Origin: Flavihumibacter solisilvae | Lineage (GTDB): Bacteria; Bacteroidota; Bacteroidia; Chitinophagales; Chitinophagaceae | Direction of reading: 5' to 3' | Length of the DNA stretch: 64,000 bases | Assembly (NCBI RefSeq): GCF_000814475.1 | Contig: NZ_JSVC01000011.1 | Coordinates: 1 to 64,000 of the forward strand | Shown: piece by piece, positions 50,992 through 59,800 of the stretch | How the letters are laid out: every line of letters starts with the position of its first letter | Numbering within the stretch: the stretch's first letter is position 1 | Notes under the pieces: model-generated | Told to the model about the DNA's origin: nothing | Seen by the model: only the letters and a program-made list of their open reading frames with translations | Database searches by the model: none | Program-made: the position numbers and the translations under genes

Positions 50992-51639
50992 ATGTCGCTT
51001 TCCTCAGTCCTCAAACTATTCACACCGAAGGATAAAGTATTTTATTCCCTTTTTGAAGAAGTCGCCAATACTGTTGCCAAAATGGGAAAACTGATGAAGG
51101 ATGTTGTCAGTGAGCCGGATTTTGACAAGAGAAGCGCACTCATTTCGAGGATGGAAGACCTGGAGCACGTCAATGATGACCTGACCCACAAAATCTTTAC
51201 TGAACTTGGAAGGAACTTCATTACTCCATTTGACCGAGAAGACATTCACTACCTGGCTTCGGCCCTGGATGATATCTGCGACTATATTTTCGCTTCTGCC
51301 AAAAAAATCAATTTCTACAAGGTGAATCCCAACGATCCGGGTATCCAGAAGATGGCGGACCTGATCGAACAGGGAGCAGACCATATCAGGAGTGCAGTGA
51401 TTGAATTGCGTAACATGAAGAATATGCGGAAGATCACGGATGCACTTGTGAAAGTGAACAGCATCGAAAACCAGGCAGACGATATCTTTGATCTAAGCAT
51501 TGACAGGCTGTTTGAAACAGAACCCGATGCCAAAGAGGTGATCAAGAAAAGGGAAATCTACCAGGTAATGGAAATTGTTACAGACAAATGCGAAGATGCA
51601 GCAAATGTGATTGAATCCATTATAATTAAATACGCCTAA
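50992..51639 (+). CDS. DUF47 family protein (PhoU-like partner of PiT)
   Basis: 215 residues, mostly long helices with PhoU-like acidic motifs (EDLEHVNDDLTHKIF near 57-72 and KVNSIENQADDIFDLSIDRLF near 150). The start MSLSSVLKLFTPKDKVFYSLFEEVA is typical of the DUF47/YkaA family, which is encoded next to low-affinity phosphate permeases and is thought to regulate them. The PiT gene follows after 30 bp, so the two form an operon. Confidence 0.93.
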   Translation: MSLSSVLKLFTPKDKVFYSLFEEVANTVAKMGKLMKDVVSEPDFDKRSALISRMEDLEHVNDDLTHKIFTELGRNFITPFDREDIHYLASALDDICDYIFASAKKINFYKVNPNDPGIQKMADLIEQGADHIRSAVIELRNMKNMRKITDALVKVNSIENQADDIFDLSIDRLFETEPDAKEVIKKREIYQVMEIVTDKCEDAANVIESIIIKYA

Positions 51640-51669
51640 GGCCAATTCACATTTACCAATTCTTCAGTT

Positions 51670-52731
51670 ATGACATTCCTGGTCATTATTATAATCCTGG
51701 CTCTTGTTTTTGATTATATCAACGGATTTCACGATTCGGCAAACTCCATTGCCACGATAGTTTCCACAAAAGTCCTTACCCCATTCCAGGCAGTACTCTG
51801 GGCCGCTGTGTTCAACTTCGCGGCCTTCTTTATTTCCAAATACCTGATTGGAGAGTTCAAGATCGGCAACACGATTGCCAAGTCGGTGCACGAGAACTTT
51901 ATTACGCTCGAAGTGATCTTTGCCGGACTGATAGCCGCGATTGGCTGGAACCTGCTGACCTGGTGGTTTGGCATTCCATCAAGTTCTTCCCACACTTTGC
52001 TGGGCGGTTTCATGGGTGCTGCAATGGCGCATGCCGGCGGAATAGCAAAAGGTGGCGTTTCTGTGATCAACTATGCCAAAGTGATCCCTACTTTCCTGTT
52101 CATCTTCCTGGCTCCTGTAATAGGAATGCTTATAGCATATATAATAACTGTTATCATCCTGAATATTTGCCGCAAGGCGGTTCCCTATAAAGCGGAGAAA
52201 TGGTTCCGGCGGCTCCAGTTGGTGTCTTCGGCGCTGTTCAGCCTTGGCCATGGTGGTAATGATGCCCAGAAAGTAATGGGTATTATCGGAGCTGCGGTTA
52301 TTTTTTATGAGGTACAGAATGGCAACCCTGGGTACACTACCCTCGATTCGGCACACAGGTTCAGCCATTTTGTGGAGGATTACTGGTGGGTTCCCGTTTC
52401 AAGTTTTACCGCGATCGCGTTAGGTACGCTCAGTGGCGGATGGAAGATCGTTAAGACAATGGGAACCCGGATCACCAAGGTAACTCCCCTGGAAGGTGTT
52501 AGCGCAGAAACCGCTGGTGCTGCCACTTTATACCTGGCGGAAGCAGCGGGGATCCCGGTAAGTACAACGCATACCATTACTGGTGCGATCATCGGGGTAG
52601 GTGCTACAAAGCGCCTGTCGGCTGTACGGTGGGGTGTTACCATTAACCTGCTTTGGGCCTGGATCCTGACCATTCCGGTCAGCGCCCTGTTTGCCGCACT
52701 GGTCTATTATCTCCTGAAACTTGTCTTCTAA
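51670..52731 (+). CDS. Inorganic phosphate transporter, PiT family
   Basis: 353 residues with about ten membrane helices. The two PiT signatures are visible: GFHDSANSIATIVSTKVLTP near residues 18-37 and GHGGNDAQKVMGIIG near 197-211, each with the conserved Asn-Asp or Asp-Ser element. The IGWNLLTWWFGIPSSSSHTLLGGFMGA and AGIPVSTTHTITGAIIGVGAT repeats show the internal duplication. It imports phosphate with a cation. It follows the DUF47 gene and ends in a strong terminator. Confidence 0.96.
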   Translation: MTFLVIIIILALVFDYINGFHDSANSIATIVSTKVLTPFQAVLWAAVFNFAAFFISKYLIGEFKIGNTIAKSVHENFITLEVIFAGLIAAIGWNLLTWWFGIPSSSSHTLLGGFMGAAMAHAGGIAKGGVSVINYAKVIPTFLFIFLAPVIGMLIAYIITVIILNICRKAVPYKAEKWFRRLQLVSSALFSLGHGGNDAQKVMGIIGAAVIFYEVQNGNPGYTTLDSAHRFSHFVEDYWWVPVSSFTAIALGTLSGGWKIVKTMGTRITKVTPLEGVSAETAGAATLYLAEAAGIPVSTTHTITGAIIGVGATKRLSAVRWGVTINLLWAWILTIPVSALFAALVYYLLKLVF

Positions 52732-52738
52732 TTTCCAG

Positions 52739-52764
52739 CCCCGTCAGTAGTGACGGGGTTTTTT
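52739..52764 (+). terminator. Rho-independent terminator after the PiT gene
   Basis: CCCCGTCA, GTAG loop and TGACGGGG form eight perfect pairs followed by six T. Confidence 0.9.
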
Positions 52765-52800
52765 ATTTATCTTGGGCACTCATTTTCTTAAAAATCCGGA

Positions 52801-53676
52801 ATGAAAGGAATTATTCTCGCTGGTGGTTCAGGTACTCGGTTACATCCAATTACATATGCGATCAGCAAGCAGATTATGCCGGTTTACGACAAACCGATGA
52901 TTTACTACCCGCTTTCCACCCTGATGATGGCGGGAATAAAGGATATTCTCATTATTTCGACGCCCCACGATCTTCCATTGTTCAAAAAGCTGTTTGGAAA
53001 TGGCAACCAGTTTGGACTGGACATTTCCTATGCGGAACAGGCCGTACCGAATGGTCTTGCGCAGGCATTCGTAATAGGCAAAGAGTTCATAGGCAACGAT
53101 AATGTTGCCCTGGTGCTTGGAGACAACATTTTTTACGGGAGCGGACTGGGTGAGCAGCTTGCGAAAAACACCGATCCCGAGGGAGGAATTGTGTATGCAT
53201 ACCATGTGAGTGACCCTGAAAGGTATGGTGTGGTGGAATTTGACAGCGACAACAACGTGCTGTCGATCGAGGAAAAGCCGCTCAAACCTAAAAGCAATTT
53301 CGCGGTGCCCGGACTTTATTTTTACGACAACACCGTAGTTGAGATAGCTGAAAACCTGCAGCCGAGTCCACGGGGCGAATATGAAATAACCGACGTTAAC
53401 AAAGAATACCTGAGGTTGGGAAAACTAAAAGTTTCCATCCTTGACCGCGGTACGGCCTGGCTCGACACAGGCACATTTGACTCCCTCATGCAGGCATCGC
53501 AGTTTGTACAGGTAATTGAACAAAGACAGGGCATCAAGATCGCCTGTATTGAAGAAATTGCCTGGAGAAAAGGATTCATTACTGACGACCAGCTGGAGCA
53601 GATTGCCGCGCCATTGCTGAAAAGCGGCTATGGTCAGTACCTGGTGGGCCTGCTGAAGGAGAATGTTCACGCATAA
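52801..53676 (+). CDS. rfbA: Glucose-1-phosphate thymidylyltransferase
   Basis: 291 residues. The N-terminal nucleotide site is [22 protein letters not shown], then [29 protein letters not shown] near 110, [20 protein letters not shown] near 161 and [17 protein letters not shown] near 220 complete the RmlA/RfbA pattern. It makes dTDP-glucose from glucose-1-phosphate and dTTP, the first step of dTDP-rhamnose synthesis. rfbB, rfbC and rfbD are not adjacent. galE follows by 19 bp. Confidence 0.96.
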   Translation: MKGIILAGGSGTRLHPITYAISKQIMPVYDKPMIYYPLSTLMMAGIKDILIISTPHDLPLFKKLFGNGNQFGLDISYAEQAVPNGLAQAFVIGKEFIGNDNVALVLGDNIFYGSGLGEQLAKNTDPEGGIVYAYHVSDPERYGVVEFDSDNNVLSIEEKPLKPKSNFAVPGLYFYDNTVVEIAENLQPSPRGEYEITDVNKEYLRLGKLKVSILDRGTAWLDTGTFDSLMQASQFVQVIEQRQGIKIACIEEIAWRKGFITDDQLEQIAAPLLKSGYGQYLVGLLKENVHA

Positions 53677-53695
53677 ACGAAACAACCAAGACATA

Positions 53696-54751
53696 ATGAG
53701 TAAAATACTGGTAACAGGAGGATGTGGATACATCGGGTCGCATACGCTGGTTGACCTGGTAGAAAACGGGTTTGAAGTCATATCTGTTGATAACAACTCC
53801 CGCTCTACTCCACGAATTCTCGAAGGAGTTGAAAAAATAACCGGGCAAAAGATCAAGAACTATAAGGTTGACCTGTGTAACTATGACGACACTTTTGCCA
53901 TTTTCCAGGAGAACACCGACATCACAGGGATCATCCATTTCGCTGCCTTCAAAGCAGTTGGGGAATCGGTGGCGCACCCCGTAATGTATTTCGAAAACAA
54001 CCTCATGAGCCTGCTGAACCTTTTGAAGTGCGTGCAGGAGTTCAAGGTGCCCTACTTTGTATTTTCTTCTTCCTGCACGGTATATGGAAACCCGGATGTC
54101 ATTCCCGTTACCGAGAGTACGCCACCCAAACCCGCGGAATCTCCATATGGTTATACCAAGCAAATGGGAGAACAGATCATAAATGAGTTTGCAAAAGTGA
54201 GTGATTCGCAGTGTGTATTGTTGCGTTATTTCAATCCGGTTGGGGCGCATCCCAGTATCCAGATCGGGGAATTGCCGATAGGCAGGCCTGCGAACCTGGT
54301 TCCTGCCATTACGCAGACCGCAATTGGCAAGTTGCCGCAGATGACCGTTTTTGGTAACGACTATGATACCCGCGATGGCAGCTGCCTGCGTGATTTCATT
54401 CACGTTTCTGATATCGCCCACGCACATACGCTTTCCCTGCAGTACCTGATAGATGGAAAGAGCGACAAAGCATGTGAGGTCTTTAACCTCGGCTCCGGGA
54501 ATGGGGTAACGGTACTGGAAGCGATCCGCGCTTTCGAGAAAGTGAGTGGCCAGGCACTGAACTATACGATCGGTCCGCGTCGCCCGGGTGATGTGATAGC
54601 AATCTATGCGAACAATGAACACGCTGTGAAAGAGCTTGGCTGGGAAATCAAATACTCCCTCGAAGACATGCTCGATACAGCGTGGAAATGGGAAACACGC
54701 ATCAGGGAAGACGAGAGCTTCTACCTGGTACAGAATGCCAACCTGAATTAA
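53696..54751 (+). CDS. galE: UDP-glucose 4-epimerase
   Basis: 351 residues from the ATG at 53696 (MSKILVTGGCGYIGSHTLVD). The Rossmann motif is GGCGYIGSH. The catalytic SSS and YxxxK elements are FSSSCTVYG near 123 and SPYGYTKQMGEQI near 150. RDFIHVSDIAHAHTLS and GSGNGVTVLEAIRAFEK follow. The enzyme interconverts UDP-glucose and UDP-galactose. It is probably cotranscribed with rfbA, supplying nucleotide sugars for surface polysaccharide. Confidence 0.95.
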   Translation: MSKILVTGGCGYIGSHTLVDLVENGFEVISVDNNSRSTPRILEGVEKITGQKIKNYKVDLCNYDDTFAIFQENTDITGIIHFAAFKAVGESVAHPVMYFENNLMSLLNLLKCVQEFKVPYFVFSSSCTVYGNPDVIPVTESTPPKPAESPYGYTKQMGEQIINEFAKVSDSQCVLLRYFNPVGAHPSIQIGELPIGRPANLVPAITQTAIGKLPQMTVFGNDYDTRDGSCLRDFIHVSDIAHAHTLSLQYLIDGKSDKACEVFNLGSGNGVTVLEAIRAFEKVSGQALNYTIGPRRPGDVIAIYANNEHAVKELGWEIKYSLEDMLDTAWKWETRIREDESFYLVQNANLN

Positions 54752-54755
54752 ACCT

Positions 54756-54763
54756 TACATTTG
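54756..54763 (+). promoter_or_regulatory. -7 element for the transketolase subunit gene
   Basis: TACATTTG matches TAnnTTTG, five bases after the galE stop and 29 bases before the ATG, so the gene may be transcribed separately from galE. Confidence 0.5.
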
Positions 54764-54792
54764 CAACGCCCTTCACAAAAAACGTCTTAAAC

Positions 54793-55752
54793 ATGTTAAA
54801 AGATATACAGGTAACCGGAAAAAAAGATACAAGAAGCGGGTTTGGCGATGGCATTACGGAGCTGGGCCGCTCCAACCCGAATGTTGTGGCACTTACGGCT
54901 GATCTTGCAGGATCACTCAAACTGAACCAGTTCATCAAAGAAAACCCGGACCGGTTCTTCCAGGTAGGAATTGCGGAAGCAAACATGATCGGTATAGCGG
55001 CAGGTCTCACTATCGGTGGCAAGATCCCGTTCACGACTACCTTCGCGAACTTTTCGACGGGGCGTGTTTATGACCAGATCAGGCAGTCAGTTGCCTATTC
55101 AGGAAAGAATGTAAAGATCTGTGCTTCGCATGCTGGACTTACCCTGGGCGAAGATGGTGCTACCCACCAGATCCTCGAAGATATCGGCATGATGAAAATG
55201 CTGCCGGGAATGACGGTAATAGTTCCCTGTGATTATGCCCAGACAAAAGCGGCGACACTTGCTGTTGCGGAAATGCAGGGACCGGTTTACCTGCGCTTTG
55301 GACGCCCGGTATGGCCCATTTTTACCGAAGGCATGCCATTCGAAATTGGTAAGGCGCAGGTATTCAGTGAAGGAACGGATGTCAGCATTTTTGCGTGCGG
55401 ACACATGGTATGGAATGCAATTGAAGCAGGAAGGATCCTGGAAGAAAAAGGTGTGAGCGTGGAAGTGATCAATATTCATACGATCAAGCCGCTGGATGAG
55501 AAAGCCATACTCGCCTCCATAAGGAAAACCGGCTGTGCCGTAACTGTTGAAGAGCATAATGTGCTGGGCGGACTCGGCGATTCGGTAGCACAGGTTGCAG
55601 CCAGGAATCACCCCACCCCGATTGAATTTATCGGCACTAATGATACTTTCGGTGAAAGCGGAACACCCATGCAATTGCTGGAAAAGTACGGCCTCAGCAC
55701 AAACAACATTGTGGCCGCAGCGGAAAAAGCAATGAAGAGAGGCAAGAAATAA
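54793..55752 (+). CDS. Transketolase C-terminal subunit
   Basis: 319 residues from the ATG at 54793. It covers only the pyrimidine-binding and C-terminal domains of a transketolase. The features are GFGDGITELGRSNPNVVALTADLAGS, FFQVGIAEANMIGIAAGL with the catalytic Glu, THQILEDIGMMKMLPG and the C-terminal VTVEEHNVLGGLGDSVAQV. Split transketolases need an N-terminal subunit of about 280 residues that binds thiamine diphosphate. That gene usually lies directly upstream, but here galE does. The enzyme links pentose phosphates to glycolysis. Confidence 0.93.
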   Translation: MLKDIQVTGKKDTRSGFGDGITELGRSNPNVVALTADLAGSLKLNQFIKENPDRFFQVGIAEANMIGIAAGLTIGGKIPFTTTFANFSTGRVYDQIRQSVAYSGKNVKICASHAGLTLGEDGATHQILEDIGMMKMLPGMTVIVPCDYAQTKAATLAVAEMQGPVYLRFGRPVWPIFTEGMPFEIGKAQVFSEGTDVSIFACGHMVWNAIEAGRILEEKGVSVEVINIHTIKPLDEKAILASIRKTGCAVTVEEHNVLGGLGDSVAQVAARNHPTPIEFIGTNDTFGESGTPMQLLEKYGLSTNNIVAAAEKAMKRGKK

Positions 55753-55783
55753 TATTGGATTCTTACTGCGATTTGGGAATGCA

Positions 55784-55815
55784 GTCAATAGGTGAATAGG
55801 TCAATAAGTGAATTC
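55784..55815 (+). repeat. Four tandem 8-bp repeats
   Basis: GTCAATAG, GTGAATAG, GTCAATAA and GTGAATTC follow each other without spacers. Flanking copies of ACTGCGAT occur at about 55765 and 55828. It lies in a noncoding gap. Similar short tandem strings are common in intergenic DNA of some Bacteroidota. Confidence 0.6.
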
Positions 55816-55944
55816 TTTTCGTTCTCACTGCGATCTGCTCACCTTTTTATTTTTAACATCTCCGCAATTCGCCAGGTCCTTCACGCTTTCAGTTAAACCT
55901 TTCTATCTTTCCTCTGTCTTATATTTAATTACAAAGATCACGCT

Positions 55945-56496
55945 ATGCCGATGGCTAACGATGACAGCGAGTTGCTCATCATGTTCCGGGAGCCTTCCTC
56001 CCGGGAGAAGGCATATACATCCATAATCCGGAAATACCAGGAAAGATTATACTGGCATATCCGACGAATGGTTGTTTCCCATGACGATGCCAATGATGTG
56101 CTGCAGAATGTTTTTATCAGGGTTTGGAATGGACTGGAGAATTTCAGGGAGGACGCGCGCCTTTATACGTGGTTGTACCGCATTGCGACGAACGAGTGCC
56201 TGACCTTCCTGGAACAACAGAAAAGAAGGAATGTGCTTCCGCTATCGGATGTTGAGGAGGGATTGAGCAACCAGGTGAGGGCAGATAAGGATTTTGACGC
56301 GTCGCGGGCGGAATGGAAATTACAATTGGCTATCCAGCGGCTGCCGGAAAAACAGCGATTGGTTTTCAACCTGAGGTATTACGACGAGATGCCATATGAA
56401 GAGATGAGCAGGGTGCTTGAAACGTCTGAAGGTGCGTTGAAAGCCTCTTACCACCATGCAGTTAAAAAAATTGAGGATTACGTTCTGAATCATTAA
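55945..56496 (+). CDS. ECF-type RNA polymerase sigma factor
   Basis: 183 residues. Region 2 holds YTSIIRKYQERLYWHIRRMV, DDANDVLQNVFIRVWNGLENF and LYTWLYRIATNECLTFLEQQKRR. Region 4 holds AIQRLPEKQRLVFNLRYYDEMPYEEMSRVLETSEGALKASYHHAVKKIEDYV. This is the sigma-70 family ECF architecture for promoter recognition. The next gene encodes a membrane protein that may be its anti-sigma partner, 32 bp downstream. Confidence 0.94.
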   Translation: MPMANDDSELLIMFREPSSREKAYTSIIRKYQERLYWHIRRMVVSHDDANDVLQNVFIRVWNGLENFREDARLYTWLYRIATNECLTFLEQQKRRNVLPLSDVEEGLSNQVRADKDFDASRAEWKLQLAIQRLPEKQRLVFNLRYYDEMPYEEMSRVLETSEGALKASYHHAVKKIEDYVLNH

Positions 56497-56528
56497 ACCT
56501 TCCAGCGTAAAAATGGTCTAAATGCCGG

Positions 56529-57287
56529 ATGAAGCGCGATAATACGATATTAAAAGAGTTGGGCGAAATCAGCAGACAGGTTGCCGACCTGCCGCATTCG
56601 CTGCCATACCGGGTTCCCGACGGGTATTTCGATACGCTGCCGGGGCAAATCCTGGCACGCATACAGGCACTGAATGCTACAGATCCCGGCACGGAGCTGC
56701 AGGCATTGTCGCCTTTGCTGGCAGGGCTATCGAAAAAGTCGCCTTTCAGTGTTCCTGATGGATATTTTGACAAGGTGCCTGACGAAGCCAATGCAGGCCT
56801 GTCAGGGATCCTGCAGGCAAATGACATTCTTGAAGACATGCCGGGGCCTTTACTGGAATCGCTGAGAAGCGCGAACCCATATACCGTTCCGGAAAACTAT
56901 TTTGAAGCGTTTCCGCACCAGATGCTGAATAAAGTGAAAGGGACCGGCAGGGTAGTCAGGCTTTCCGGAAGGTGGTTGCGATATGCTGCAGCAGCGGCCG
57001 TAGTCGGTTTGATCGCACTGGCCGGATGGTTTGTATTCAATCCAAAAAATGTGAACCCCGGGGAAAATAGCATCGTAAAGCAGACTCAACGTGACATCGA
57101 TAAACTGAGCGATGAAGCCATACTTGAGTTTGCAGATCCTACCACGATGCTGTATTATGGTTCAACCGCATCGACAGGTGATGACCTTAATGATGAAAAT
57201 ATGCACTATCTTTTTGATAATGTCAGCGACGAAGCTTTGCAGCAATACCTGGCAGATCAACCGGATAAAGCACTACTGAACAATTAG
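56529..57287 (+). CDS. Membrane protein with three VPxxYF repeats, possible anti-sigma factor
   Basis: 252 residues with one membrane helix at about 151-170 (WLRYAAAAAVVGLIALAGW). The N-terminal part has three copies of a short motif: LPYRVPDGYFDTLP (25-38), SPFSVPDGYFDKVP (71-84) and NPYTVPENYFEAFP (116-129), spaced about 45 residues. Single N-terminal copies are common in proteins encoded next to ECF sigma factors in Bacteroidota; three copies are unusual. The C-terminus is acidic and periplasmic. It is probably the sigma-factor partner; function otherwise unknown. Confidence 0.75.
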   Translation: MKRDNTILKELGEISRQVADLPHSLPYRVPDGYFDTLPGQILARIQALNATDPGTELQALSPLLAGLSKKSPFSVPDGYFDKVPDEANAGLSGILQANDILEDMPGPLLESLRSANPYTVPENYFEAFPHQMLNKVKGTGRVVRLSGRWLRYAAAAAVVGLIALAGWFVFNPKNVNPGENSIVKQTQRDIDKLSDEAILEFADPTTMLYYGSTASTGDDLNDENMHYLFDNVSDEALQQYLADQPDKALLNN

Positions 57288-57294
57288 CGCATTT

Positions 57295-57696
57295 ATGAAA
57301 CGGATTTTTATACTGTTTGGAATTTTCCTGCTTACCGCACTTACCGCTCCTGCTCAACAGGGTAAGGGCGGCGAGCAGCTTGAAACGCTCAAGATTGCCT
57401 ATCTAACCAAGAAACTGAATCTCACATCAGACGAAGCGCAAAGATTCTGGCCGGTGTACAACCAATATAACAACGAGCTGAAAAGTGTACGCCGGGAAAG
57501 TCGTGGCGGAGATGAACTGGACCGCGAGGAAAAGTTGCTGGCGGTGCGGAAAAAGTACCAGTCTGAATTCTCAAAAGCCCTTTCACCTGAAAAAGCAAAC
57601 GAGTTCTTCAGGGCAGAAAAGGAATTCTATGGCTATGTCCAGAAAGAATTAATGGAAAGGCGCCAGCAGCGTAACGGCAACCGGAAAAACGATTAA
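57295..57696 (+). CDS. Secreted Spy/CpxP-like helical protein
   Basis: 133 residues with a signal peptide (MKRIFILFGIFLLTALTAPAQ). The mature part is helical and charged, with LNLTSDEAQRFWPVYNQYNNELKSVRRE near residue 41, the pattern of CpxP/Spy-like periplasmic proteins, and LSPEKANEFFRAEKEFYGYV further on. Such proteins are periplasmic chaperones or stress sensors in proteobacteria. It starts 7 bp after the sigma-partner gene, and its stop overlaps the convergent MBL-fold gene by 4 bp. Confidence 0.8.
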   Translation: MKRIFILFGIFLLTALTAPAQQGKGGEQLETLKIAYLTKKLNLTSDEAQRFWPVYNQYNNELKSVRRESRGGDELDREEKLLAVRKKYQSEFSKALSPEKANEFFRAEKEFYGYVQKELMERRQQRNGNRKND

Positions 57697-58427
57697 TAGA
57701 CGGGTGTTTTGATATCGTGATAGAACAGGAATTTCCAACCTTCCTCCTGCCCCTGTTTCCACCATTTCTGACGCAGTTCCATTGCCAGTTTCCCGTCGTA
57801 GTCATATTTCGCCACGAACTTACTTTTCATCTGCTGTAGTTGTGGTGCATTGTCGCCACCAAAGAAAACTGTTTCTCCCCCATCAACTATTGTAAACACC
57901 TGGTGATAAGGGCTGTGACCACCTACCAATTCGTATTTAATATAACCGTCTATAACACCGTTCCCGTCGAGGCGGACCACATTTGACGCATCCTTCAGGC
58001 ATTCGAGCTCAGCCGGAATATAGCTGGGTAGCCCTTTTTCAAATGCAAACTCCAGCTCTTTCTGCTGGATATAATATTTTGCATTGGGAAAGGCTTCGCA
58101 GTACCCACTATCGCCATTTGCTTTCTTACTGACTCCACCGGCATGATCCTTATGTAAGTGAGACATCAGCACTTTGGTGATCTCCCCGGGATTTATGCCT
58201 GCATTCATAAGGTTGGCATGTAGCTGCATCACACCGTCTTTCATAAATCCCAAACCTGTATCGAGCAACAATACATCCTCGCTCGTAACCACAACAAAGG
58301 GCTGTACTTCGACCAGGAGGCTTCCGGAGTTGCGCGATTGAAGGTCATCAGATGATGTATCGAAAGGAACGAACATCTTGGTCTTGTCAATCGTAAATGA
58401 ACCTTCGGACAGCGGTATAATCTTCAT
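57693..58427 (-). CDS. MBL-fold metallo-hydrolase
   Basis: 244 residues. The zinc motif is HLHKDH in VLMSHLHKDHAGGV near residue 90, with later ligands in LVGGHSPYHQVFTI and VFFGGDNAPQ. N-terminal DVLLLDTGLGFM is the usual strand pair. The family includes lactonases and other hydrolases; the substrate is unknown. It lies 29 bp downstream of rodA and may be cotranscribed with the rod-shape genes by chance of position. Confidence 0.88.
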   Translation of the reverse strand: MKIIPLSEGSFTIDKTKMFVPFDTSSDDLQSRNSGSLLVEVQPFVVVTSEDVLLLDTGLGFMKDGVMQLHANLMNAGINPGEITKVLMSHLHKDHAGGVSKKANGDSGYCEAFPNAKYYIQQKELEFAFEKGLPSYIPAELECLKDASNVVRLDGNGVIDGYIKYELVGGHSPYHQVFTIVDGGETVFFGGDNAPQLQQMKSKFVAKYDYDGKLAMELRQKWWKQGQEEGWKFLFYHDIKTPVY

Positions 58428-58456
58428 GTAACGGCGAGTTGAATTTGATGAAATAA

Positions 58457-59800
58457 TCAGCGGAGAACCATCTGCCTGTCTGCATCAAGTCGCACCAGGA
58501 TGAACAACAGCATGGTGAATGTCAGCAATGAAGTTCCCCCGTAACTGATAAAGGGCAATGGGATCCCGATAACCGGTGCAAGACCAATGGTCATGCACAG
58601 GTTAATCGCAATATGGAAGAAGAGCACAGATGCCACCCCGTAGGCATAACACCTGCTGAACACACTTCGTTGTCGTTCGGCGATACTGACGATCCGCATC
58701 AGCAGGAGAAAATAAATACCCAGCAGCACCATGCTGCCGATGAAACCAAAACCTTCCCCGATGGTACAGAAAATAAAGTCTGTTCGCTGTTCCGGTACGA
58801 AGTCATAACGGGTCTGGGTGCCCTTCAGCAGGCCCTTTCCTAACAGGCCGCCACTTCCGATAGCGATCTTGCTTTGTTTTACGTTGTAATCTCCGTCATC
58901 TTTTTTCTTCGTAGTCGTATTGGCTTCGATATCGAGTGCCGCATTTGCATCAGTAGGCACATAATCTTTTCCGATCGTATCATAAATGCGTTTAACCTGG
59001 TAGGGTTGCAGCACATTTTCGAAGATATAGGGCACAACAAAACGCTGGATACCTACACAAACAAACCAGATTCCCATGATGAGGAAAAGGATCCGCCGTT
59101 TCCGCTTGATCTGCCGTCGCAGGAAATAAATGGCCCCTGCTGCTATACAGGTGAGTACGATCGCAAGTGTATTAGGGTCAACCAGCAGGGTTGCCACCAC
59201 TAACACGGCAAGGGAAAATCCTATGATGAGCACTGCAGCCGGCAGACCTTCCCTGAACATTACCAGGAAGAAAGAAAAATAAACCAGCGCAAGACCTGTT
59301 TCCTGCTGCATTATCGTGATCATGGCCGGGAGTATAGCGATGGCGGCAGCGATGATCTGCGAACGAAGCCTGGAAAAATCCGTTTCCACGCGTGACAGGT
59401 ATTTAGCCAGTGCCAGGTTTACGAACACCTTACATAACTCAGCAGGCTGCAACTGGAATCCACCAAACCTGATAATTGATTTTGTTCCCTTTACTTCTGT
59501 ATGGAACGGGAACACGAGGAGCAATAATACAATCCCGAATACATACCAGAGGTTTGCAGTCGCTGTAAAGAATTTGCTGTCTGTCAGCAAAATAAAAATG
59601 GCCAGTACCCCACCGATCCCAAAATACAGGAGCTGGCGGCTGTAATCTGTCTTTAATGAAAGGAATGACTGGATGATAGAATCGCCTTCCTTATATGTGG
59701 TTGCAAAAATGCTGAGGATTCCGACGCTGACCAGTATGATGTACAACCATACGAGCAACCAGTCGATGCCTTTTGATATTTCAGGTTTGCGTTGGCTCAT
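58457..59800 (-). CDS. rodA: Rod shape-determining protein RodA
   Basis: 447 residues with ten or more membrane helices. SEDS-family features are QLQPAELCKVFVNLALAKYLSR near 115, GSGGLLGKGLLKGTQTRYDFVPEQRTDFIFCTIGEGFGFIGS near 320 and IGIPLPFISYGGTSLLTFTM near 415. RodA polymerises glycan strands with PBP2 during elongation. The start overlaps the mrdA stop by 4 bp (ATGA). A cytoplasmic loop of about 60 residues (DIEANTTTKKKDDGDYNV) is longer than in E. coli. Confidence 0.95.
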   Translation of the reverse strand: MSQRKPEISKGIDWLLVWLYIILVSVGILSIFATTYKEGDSIIQSFLSLKTDYSRQLLYFGIGGVLAIFILLTDSKFFTATANLWYVFGIVLLLLVFPFHTEVKGTKSIIRFGGFQLQPAELCKVFVNLALAKYLSRVETDFSRLRSQIIAAAIAILPAMITIMQQETGLALVYFSFFLVMFREGLPAAVLIIGFSLAVLVVATLLVDPNTLAIVLTCIAAGAIYFLRRQIKRKRRILFLIMGIWFVCVGIQRFVVPYIFENVLQPYQVKRIYDTIGKDYVPTDANAALDIEANTTTKKKDDGDYNVKQSKIAIGSGGLLGKGLLKGTQTRYDFVPEQRTDFIFCTIGEGFGFIGSMVLLGIYFLLLMRIVSIAERQRSVFSRCYAYGVASVLFFHIAINLCMTIGLAPVIGIPLPFISYGGTSLLTFTMLLFILVRLDADRQMVLR

